Assembly: GCF_001514125.1 (NCBI RefSeq)
Contig: NZ_KQ948553.1
Span: forward strand, 124,001 to 188,000
Source of the DNA: Streptomyces longwoodensis
Lineage (GTDB): Bacteria > Actinomycetota > Actinomycetes > Streptomycetales > Streptomycetaceae
DNA: 64,000 nucleotides
Direction: 5' to 3'
Shown: positions 37,918 through 43,955 of the stretch, in pieces
Layout of the letters: each line of letters begins with the position of its first letter
How positions within the stretch are numbered: position 1 is the stretch's first letter
Program-made: the position numbers and the translations under genes
Notes under the pieces: model-generated
Database searches by the model: none
The model's input: the letters and a program-made list of their open reading frames with translations, nothing else
Told to the model about the DNA's origin: nothing

Positions 37918-38232
37918 TCAGCCGACGGCACTTCTCCGCCTGGTGGCGGAAGGCTTGATCGCTGCGAGGGCCGCGACGGGCGCCTGCTGCGTGACCGGCT
38001 CGCGGCCGGGCAGGACGTCGTCGGGCAGCTCGGGCAGGACGCTGAACAACCCCTGAATGAGCCTCAGCTCGCAGTCGCAGAAGGCGACCGAGCGGCCCAG
38101 CTTCTGGTGCGGGAGCGTGGCGAGGTTGTCCTCCAGGAACCGCACCCGGCACTTGAGCTTCTCCGCAGCCTGTTCCAGGTCCCAGTTCCGGACCTCGGTG
38201 CATACGCAGTAGTCGCGCCGGGTGAACCTCAT
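37918..38232 (-). CDS. Helix-turn-helix DNA-binding protein (104 aa)
   Basis: ATG 38232 overlaps the stop of the XRE regulator (ATGA). It reads VRNWDLEQAAEKLKCRVRFL followed by EDNLATLPHQKLGRSVAF, a MerR/excisionase-type HTH and wing. Small winged-HTH proteins next to an integrase are often excisionases or control genes; it could direct excision of the element. Coupled to the upstream repressor, so both are made together. Confidence 0.76.
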   Translation of the reverse strand: MRFTRRDYCVCTEVRNWDLEQAAEKLKCRVRFLEDNLATLPHQKLGRSVAFCDCELRLIQGLFSVLPELPDDVLPGREPVTQQAPVAALAAIKPSATRRRSAVG

Positions 38233-38546
38233 GACGCCTGCCGCTCCTTGATGACCGGCTGCGCCTCGGGTACCGGCGGCTCGTCGTCGAGCTGGGTGAC
38301 GCCGGCCGACGGCTGGAGGTCGGCGACCGAGCAGCCCAACACGCGGGCCATCGAGCGGAGCCGCTCCGGGGTCGCGTTGCGGCGGCCCGCCTCGATGTCG
38401 CACAGCAGGGACACCGAGATCCCGACCGCCTCGGCCAGCGCCTTCTGCGTGAGGCCTGCGTTCTCGCGGGCGTCCGTGACGGCCTTCGGAGAGTGGTGAA
38501 AGGGAGCGCCGTTGCGGCGCCTGAGTCGGGGTGGGTGTTTGATCAT
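38229..38546 (-). CDS. XRE-family regulator, leaderless mRNA (105 aa)
   Basis: ATG 38546. Cro/CI-type HTH: ARENAGLTQKALAEAVGISV then SLLCDIEAGRRNATPERLRS. Residues before it are basic and may be disordered. The minus-strand -10 TAGGGT (38553-38558) lies only 6 nt before the ATG, so the mRNA is probably leaderless. It is divergent to the XRE-like gene at 38687; the shared region holds repeated TGCGAA boxes. A phage-like decision switch between the two is likely. Confidence 0.85.
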   Translation of the reverse strand: MIKHPPRLRRRNGAPFHHSPKAVTDARENAGLTQKALAEAVGISVSLLCDIEAGRRNATPERLRSMARVLGCSVADLQPSAGVTQLDDEPPVPEAQPVIKERQAS

Positions 38547-38686
38547 GCGAACACCCTATGCGAAGGTTCGCGAAGTGTTGCGAAGTTACTCGCAATTGTG
38601 GCGCCGATCACACGCCGACACATAGTGCGCGCTACGTATGCGGACCGTGTAGCGAATTACTGCGTAGTTATGCGAACCTCTTGAGC
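38547..38686. promoter_or_regulatory. Divergent operator region with TGCGAA repeats
   Basis: Six to seven copies of a GCGAA core occur in 140 bp, including TATGCGAAGG, TTCGCGAA and the dyad TTGCGA-AGTTAC-TCGCAA. The leftward -10 is TAGGGT (38553-38558); a rightward -10 could be TAGTTA (38665-38670). Probably the control region of the two divergent regulators. Confidence 0.75.
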
Positions 38687-39184
38687 ATGGACGCGAACCC
38701 CCCCAATCCCCCGCCGGAGGCGGTGCTGCTCCAGCAGGCCGCCAGGCGGGCCCGGCTGTCGGCCCGCCAGGCAGCCAAGCGCGCGAGTATGTCCGACGCC
38801 CGCTGGCGGCACATCGTCAACGGCTACGAATCTGTCGGCCGGGGCATGAAGATCCCGGTCACCGCCCCGGCCGAGACCCTCGCCCGCATGGCCCAGGCTG
38901 TCGGCGTGACTTCGCAGCAGCTGGACGAAGCTGGGCGCCCAGACGCAGCCGAAATCCTCAACGAGCTGGCCCCGCCACCGCCCTCAAGCGACTCAGCAAC
39001 GCACGCGGATGCGGGCGCCGGCGGCCCATACGGGAACGACCCCCATTTGGACGCGATCACCGCACTGCTGGCATCACTGCCGCCCGAGGCTCAGGACGAG
39101 GTGCTGCGCCGCCTCGGCCGAACGCACCCGTCTGCACACCCTGAGCACGCAGAACCCGCGCCCGAGCAACGCCGCACCGGGTAA
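38687..39184 (+). CDS. XRE-like regulator with Pro-rich tail (165 aa)
   Basis: ATG 38687. The HTH is in ARLSARQAAKRASMSDARWR with the following NGYESVGRGMKIPVTAPAET. A Pro/Ser linker (about 95-105) leads to DAITALLASLPPEAQDEVLR, a conserved C-terminal helix found in several Streptomyces element regulators. The plus-strand start suggests it opposes the leftward XRE protein. Together they resemble a CI/Cro-type pair but the roles are not assigned. Confidence 0.78.
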   Translation: MDANPPNPPPEAVLLQQAARRARLSARQAAKRASMSDARWRHIVNGYESVGRGMKIPVTAPAETLARMAQAVGVTSQQLDEAGRPDAAEILNELAPPPPSSDSATHADAGAGGPYGNDPHLDAITALLASLPPEAQDEVLRRLGRTHPSAHPEHAEPAPEQRRTG

Positions 39185-39275
39185 AACGTCACACTTCGAT
39201 CACGAACGCACACGCGCGGCTTGAAAGTTGCATGTGCGTTACATAACCCCTCCATGGCATATGCAGGGGGTTTAT

Positions 39276-40061
39276 GTGACTGACGTGATACTCGCAGGAG
39301 TACTCGGGGCGGTTGTCCTCGCAGTGATCTTGCTCTACAGGGAACACCGCTCGAACGCGGAGCTGATCAACCAGCTCCGCGCCGAGATCACCGCATCGAA
39401 GATCGCAGCACTTCAGGCCGGACTGCAGACGCCCATCCAGCCGCCCACCGAAAAACCCGAGCCCGTCCGTCGGAAACGACACTTGGCGCTCTACATCGGC
39501 GGGGGCGTCGCCGCCATCCTCAGCTCAATCGGCACGTGGGTACGCGACTTATGGACGCACCACCGCCGCGCCCTGATCACAGGTACCGCGATCGCCGTCG
39601 CCACGACCTCCTCCGCCCTCGTGTACACGATGACGTCCGACAGCCCTGAGCCGGCCGACGCCCGTCCGCCCGCCGTCACCCGGCCGTCATCAACCGCCGC
39701 ATCGCCAGCGCCCACCGCGTCCGGCCAGGACCGCCCGAGCCGTGGCAAGAGCAGCACTTCGACGCCTGCCAGCGCCAGGTCGGTAGCACCGACGGCGTCG
39801 ATCCTGAGCGGCGACACGACCACTTTCAGGGAGTCCTCTGTCCCTCTCGGCAAGCCCAGCTCCGCCGCTAGGCCCTCGGCCAGCTCAGCTGGGGCCACGG
39901 CAGCACCTACCGGCAGCGAACAGCCGCTCCCGGAGAAGCCCAGCCCGTCGCCCTCCGCGCCATCCAACCCGCCCTCTCAGTCCGGCGGCGGAGGACATCC
40001 ACCCGCCAGCGGCGAGTGCCTACTCCGCATCGAACTGCCGATTCTCCACCTTTGCGTCTGA
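39276..40061 (+). CDS. Membrane protein with Ser/Thr/Pro-rich region and a TTA codon (261 aa)
   Basis: GTG 39276 with GGGGG about 7 nt upstream. The N-terminal helix (VTDVILAGVLGAVVLAVILL) is followed by a coiled coil (INQLRAEITASKIAALQAGL), then two more apolar helices (LALYIGGGVAAILSSIGTWV, ALITGTAIAVATTSSALVYT). The C-terminal 120 residues are Ser/Thr/Pro-rich, probably extracellular. Codon 92 is TTA (39549-39551). The 124-aa gene at 40291 is a shorter paralogue of the N-terminal part. Near the integration end, it may be a late lysogeny or cargo gene. Confidence 0.72.
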   Translation: MTDVILAGVLGAVVLAVILLYREHRSNAELINQLRAEITASKIAALQAGLQTPIQPPTEKPEPVRRKRHLALYIGGGVAAILSSIGTWVRDLWTHHRRALITGTAIAVATTSSALVYTMTSDSPEPADARPPAVTRPSSTAASPAPTASGQDRPSRGKSSTSTPASARSVAPTASILSGDTTTFRESSVPLGKPSSAARPSASSAGATAAPTGSEQPLPEKPSPSPSAPSNPPSQSGGGGHPPASGECLLRIELPILHLCV

Positions 40062-40290
40062 ACCGGCTCGCCCGGTCGTGGCTGGAATTGACCTCACGCT
40101 CTCCGCAACAGGCAGCTTGCCCGTCACGCCGGGCCCTCGGAGCGCCCTATTCGCCCCAAAGGCCTCACCTGAAGCTCTGAGTTTCGGCCATGGCGCCGCC
40201 ACGAATGAGCCTGTTGATCCATAAATATGAGTTGCACGCCTCCGGATTGCATCGTTGAAAATGGTTCGATCCGAAACTAAGGGGGCTAAC

Positions 40291-40665
40291 GTGATTCAGC
40301 ATGTCTTGTCGGGGATAGTGGGAGCTCTGATACTCGCCGAAATCCTTTTGTACCTGGGCTGGCGAAGGCACAGGCAGCTGATCATCCAGCTCCAGGCCGA
40401 GATGGCAGCGCAACGGCTCATAGGACTCGGCTCAGCTGACGCGGCTAATACCGCCGCTCAGCCGCAACGCGAGCAACCCCCCGGGCGGCGGCTCAGACTG
40501 CACGACTCGGGGGCTCGCGCCACGTCACCGGCCGCCAGCACACCGCGGCTCCCGCCTCCCGCGCAGGCGCCGCCCCCGGCATCCGGTCAAGACCACGCCG
40601 GTACCGATCACGCCGACGGCGGCTGCACGCCGATCAGGCGGGGATCCCTCACCCTGCTGGAGTAG
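40291..40665 (+). CDS. Short paralogue of the upstream membrane protein (124 aa)
   Basis: GTG 40291, with GGGGG 5-6 nt upstream. The N-terminal VIQHVLSGIVGALILAEILL, then YLGWRRHRQLIIQLQAEMAA, align with the 261-aa protein (VLGAVVLAVILL, INQLRAEITASKI). The rest is a Pro/Ser-rich tail that diverges. A tandem duplication followed by loss of the second half is the simplest reading. 47 bp downstream the convergent integrase ends. Confidence 0.7.
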   Translation: MIQHVLSGIVGALILAEILLYLGWRRHRQLIIQLQAEMAAQRLIGLGSADAANTAAQPQREQPPGRRLRLHDSGARATSPAASTPRLPPPAQAPPPASGQDHAGTDHADGGCTPIRRGSLTLLE

Positions 40666-40714
40666 CCAACTAGGCTTTTCCGCTGGCGGGTTACTTGCCA
40701 CCCCCCACGCTCAA

Positions 40715-42517
40715 CTACATCGCGGACTGGCGCGGCAGTGTCGCCCGGTCCGGATGCAGCGAGCAGATCCGCAGCGCATTCGCGCGCGCCGAGGCATAGG
40801 CCGCGCGCACGGCCTCCGCATCCGGGCCCCACGCCCGCGCCTCCGTCTCAGCCGCGGGCCCTCGCAGCCACTGCGCCGACGAGTGCGCTGGCTCCTGTGT
40901 GTACGACTCCTCGAAGTCCCACGCCCAGCCGCCGCGCACCTCGTGGACGCCCGGGTCGGTCACGGTCTCCGACCCGTCCGCCGCGTACAGTGCCGGACCG
41001 GCCTGCCAGATGTACGCGCGGGCCGGCAGCTCGCTGCGCACCCGCCGCAGCCCGTTGTCGGCGCCCGTCTGCCCGCCGGTCGTGCGTATCCACCAGTCCG
41101 TCGTCATCCGCTCGACGTGCACCGCGCCTCCGCGCTCCCTCGCCCAGCGCTCCGCCAGCTCCTCCGCGTGCCCCGCGTCCCAGAAGCCGAGCATGTTCCC
41201 ACCGACATGCGCCACGTATAGCGTGCGGCCCGGGTCGCGCACCGGCACGTGCTCCAGGACCTCGTCCCGCACTCCGCCACCGCCGCCGAGGCCGAGCGCT
41301 TGGTCGATCGTGAGGAGCGCCTCCTCGTGCGCGCCTCGCAGCAGGTGCCCGTACGTGTCACTCGTCGTCTTGATCGACTCATGGCCCAAGCGCCGCTGCA
41401 CGAGGGTCAGCGGGTGCCCGGCCGAGATCAGCGCGGCCGCGTGGCTGTGCCGCAAGTCATGGAACGTCGGCTGCTTCCACTCGGGCAGCAGTCCCTCCGT
41501 CTTCGCTTTCTCCACGGCCCGTATCCACTTCTCGTAGAACGTCGAGTAGACCAGCCGCCCGCCGGTCGGCCCCTGAAAGAGCAGGTCATCGTCAGCCATC
41601 GACGTGAGGCCCAGGTCGAACAGCTCATTCCACACGCTCTCGCTGATCTCAACCGTGCGCCGGCCCGCCCTCGTCTTCGGCGGCCCCAGGTAGAAGCCCT
41701 CGCCCTTCTTGCCCTTCTTCCAGGCGCGGGCAACGCGCAGCTCGTACTGGCCGGGCTTGCCGCAGCGAGCGTGCCTGCGGGCCAGCGCGGTGACCTCGCC
41801 CCAGCGCATCCCCGTCGCATAGGTCAGCCGCACGAAGATCCGGTCCTGCGGCTGGGTCAGCTTCGACACGATCCCGGCAACCTCGTCGGGTTCCAGGAAC
41901 TCGATGTCCTCACCGTCGTCGTCGTCGATCCCGTCATCGTCGGTGCGGGGCAGAGCCGTCAGTTCACACGGGTTGCGCTGGCGCAGCGGGGGCTCCGCCT
42001 GCACCGCGTCCCGGAGGATCGACGACAGCAGGCCGTGCAGGTTCTTCAACGTCTTCGGCGACATCGGCTTGTGCTTCGAGCCGCGCCACACCTTCGTGCC
42101 CGCCATCTGGAGCACCCATGCCGACACGGTCGCCTTGGAGAAGTGCTCGGGCGAGCGGACGTCGCAGTGGCCGAACGTCGGCAGGATGTACGTCTCCAAC
42201 TCTCGAAGACAGTCGGCCTTGTACTTGTCGCTGGCCCCAGTGCGCAGCTCGATGGACTGCCGCGCGTAGTTGTCGAACCGGTAGCGCAACTCTTCCTCGC
42301 CGACGGCCGCCTCGTCGACGTAGCCCTTGCCCTTGATCCACCCGGCCGGCCAGTGCTGTCCAGCCTCGTCGACGGCCTGCTTGAAGACCTCAGCGGACAC
42401 TGGGTCGTCGAACCGTTCGGTCTGCCAGGCTCCCTTGGCGGCGCCGCCGAGGCGCCACTTCACCTGGTAGCTGGTGACCTCACCGGCCTTGTTTCTGCGC
42501 TCAACAACGCTCGCCAT
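40715..42517 (-). CDS. int: Tyrosine integrase with a 185-aa C-terminal extension (600 aa)
   Basis: ATG 42517. Catalytic residues are all present: Arg238 (ATGMRWGE), Lys281 (GPPKTRAG), His353-x-x-Arg356 (HDLRHSHA), His379 (RRLGHESIKT) and Tyr389 (SDTYGHL). The SAM-like core-binding domain lies at about 80-185. After a Gly5 linker (411-415) the chain continues for 185 residues with no similarity to the usual end (about 400 aa). This tail has VRDPGRTLYVAHVGGNMLGF and AEELAERWARERGGAVHVER. It recombines the element at the adjacent bldA tRNA. 102 bp separate it from the tRNA 3' end. Confidence 0.93.
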   Translation of the reverse strand: MASVVERRNKAGEVTSYQVKWRLGGAAKGAWQTERFDDPVSAEVFKQAVDEAGQHWPAGWIKGKGYVDEAAVGEEELRYRFDNYARQSIELRTGASDKYKADCLRELETYILPTFGHCDVRSPEHFSKATVSAWVLQMAGTKVWRGSKHKPMSPKTLKNLHGLLSSILRDAVQAEPPLRQRNPCELTALPRTDDDGIDDDDGEDIEFLEPDEVAGIVSKLTQPQDRIFVRLTYATGMRWGEVTALARRHARCGKPGQYELRVARAWKKGKKGEGFYLGPPKTRAGRRTVEISESVWNELFDLGLTSMADDDLLFQGPTGGRLVYSTFYEKWIRAVEKAKTEGLLPEWKQPTFHDLRHSHAAALISAGHPLTLVQRRLGHESIKTTSDTYGHLLRGAHEEALLTIDQALGLGGGGGVRDEVLEHVPVRDPGRTLYVAHVGGNMLGFWDAGHAEELAERWARERGGAVHVERMTTDWWIRTTGGQTGADNGLRRVRSELPARAYIWQAGPALYAADGSETVTDPGVHEVRGGWAWDFEESYTQEPAHSSAQWLRGPAAETEARAWGPDAEAVRAAYASARANALRICSLHPDRATLPRQSAM

Positions 42518-42619
42518 GGGCGCAGGCTACCTTCGATGTTCCCAAGGTGTTCCCACGCCAACATGACGAGCGATCAATTTTCGACTGTTTCCGCAGCTCA
42601 AAGCATGTGTGCGCGGAGG
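42518..42619. other. attL region between integrase and tRNA-Leu
   Basis: About 100 bp holding the integrase promoter region and the attachment-site side of the tRNA. The tRNA 3' end (42620) and following GGAGGTGC are the probable crossover edge. The second copy (attR) is not in the window, so the core cannot be measured. Confidence 0.6.
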
Positions 42620-42703
42620 TGCCCAGAGCCGGACTTGAACCGGCACGCCCGCGAAGGGGCAGCGAGGTTTAAGCTCGCCGTGTCTGCATTCCACCATCTG
42701 GGC
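42620..42703 (-). tRNA. bldA: tRNA-Leu(TAA), bldA
   Basis: The minus-strand sequence folds as a class-II tRNA: acceptor GCCCAGA/TCTGGGC, anticodon stem GCGAG/CTCGC, anticodon loop CTTAAAC (anticodon TAA), long variable arm, and T-loop TTCAAGT. Anticodon TAA decodes UUA, the function of bldA, which controls development and many regulatory genes in Streptomyces. CC of the CCA end is encoded but not the final A. The tRNA is the integration site; its 3' half is supplied by the element. Confidence 0.92.
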
Positions 42704-42770
42704 AAGTCAAGGGCTCCGCGTCGAGGCCGAGACTATCGGGACCGGTCCCGCGAACAGGGGCCGGACGGCT
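42704..42770 (-). promoter_or_regulatory. Probable bldA promoter with palindrome
   Basis: The 14-bp palindrome CGGGACCGGTCCCG lies at 42737-42750, immediately upstream (minus strand) of a -10-like TAGTCT. A clear -35 was not found. The chromosome side of the tRNA, not the element, supplies it. Confidence 0.45.
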
Positions 42771-43108
42771 CGATGTTGTCTTATTTTATTGAGGTCTGAG
42801 GGAGCATCAGCACCGGGATCGCGCCATCCACACGTGCCAGAAGGCCTCCTGGCAGCGGTCAGCGGCACATGCTGAATGACGGGATTTCACCGCTTGAACC
42901 AAGGTGCCTCACCGGTTCTTCGCAGACCGGCCCGTACGGCGGTGTGATCGCCTCCGGGGCGGGGGTCATCCCCAGGTATGACACACGGCCCGCCCGTCCG
43001 ACCGGAGTCTGCCCCCGATACCGGAACAGCGACTGACTCCACGGCGGCATCCGGCCGTGAGGATGGTGAGCGTCCCCCCGCCACCGTCCCGCGATCGGAG
43101 CGCCACCC
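42771..43108. other. Intergenic region between bldA promoter and ABC transporter
   Basis: About 340 bp without an ORF of credible codon use. It includes a short AT-rich stretch (GTCTTATTTTATTGAGG, near 42778) and presumably the promoter of the ABC transporter gene; no clear hairpin or operator was found. Confidence 0.5.
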
Positions 43109-43882
43109 GTGACCACCAGCCCCCTCGCCTCTCCCCGGACCACCGCCGTGGCCGCCCGTGCCACGGAGCTGTCGAAGATCTACGGACAGGGCGAGACCCA
43201 GGTGGTCGCCCTGGACCGGGTCTCCGTCGACTTCCGCCAGGCCGAGTTCACCGCGATCATGGGGCCCTCCGGCTCCGGCAAGTCCACGCTGATGCACTGC
43301 GTGGCCGGACTCGACACGTTCTCCTCCGGTTCCGTGCGCATCGGCGACACGGAGCTGGGCTCGCTGAAGGACAAGCAGCTCACGCGGCTGCGCCGGGACA
43401 AGATCGGCTTCATCTTCCAGGCGTTCAACCTGCTGCCGACGCTCACCGCGCTGGAGAACATCACGCTCCCCATGGACATCGCCGGCCGCAAGCCGGACCG
43501 GCAGTGGCTGGACACCGTCATCGAGATGGTCGGCCTGTCCGGGCGGCTCGGCCACCGCCCCGCCCAGCTCTCCGGCGGCCAGCAGCAGCGCGTCGCCGTC
43601 GCCCGCGCGCTCGCCTCCCGGCCCGAGATCATCTTCGGCGACGAGCCCACCGGCAACCTCGACTCCCGCTCCGGCGCCGAGGTGCTGGGCTTCCTGCGCA
43701 ACTCCGTGCGGGAGCTGGGCCAGACGGTCGTCATGGTGACCCACGACCCGGTCGCCGCGGCCTACGCGGACCGGGTCGTCTTCCTCGCGGACGGGCGGAT
43801 CGTCGACGAGATGAACGCGCCCACGGCCGACTCCGTGCTCGACCGCATGAAGCGCTTCGACACCAAGGGCCGCACGAGCTGA
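43109..43882 (+). CDS. ABC transporter ATP-binding protein (MacB/LolD-like, 257 aa)
   Basis: GTG 43109. Walker A GPSGSGKST, Q-loop IGFIFQAFNLLP, signature LSGGQQQRVAVARALA, Walker B IIFGDEP and the H-loop VTHDP are complete. The closeness to MacB/LolD exporters comes from the FQAFNLLPTLTALENI region and the adjacent permease with FtsX-like domains. It energises export; the substrate (antibiotic, lipid or peptide) is unknown. Operon with the permease starting 73 bp downstream. Confidence 0.93.
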   Translation: MTTSPLASPRTTAVAARATELSKIYGQGETQVVALDRVSVDFRQAEFTAIMGPSGSGKSTLMHCVAGLDTFSSGSVRIGDTELGSLKDKQLTRLRRDKIGFIFQAFNLLPTLTALENITLPMDIAGRKPDRQWLDTVIEMVGLSGRLGHRPAQLSGGQQQRVAVARALASRPEIIFGDEPTGNLDSRSGAEVLGFLRNSVRELGQTVVMVTHDPVAAAYADRVVFLADGRIVDEMNAPTADSVLDRMKRFDTKGRTS

Positions 43883-43955
43883 CCCCCTCCGGCCACCGGA
43901 GCCGCCCCCGGCCGTCGCTCCCGGCCCCGTCACCCACCCTGGACTGAGACAACCC

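Noticed and set aside
42620..42703. A second attachment-site copy within the window
   Set aside because: No other copy of the tRNA 3' end was seen; the left end of the element is outside the window.
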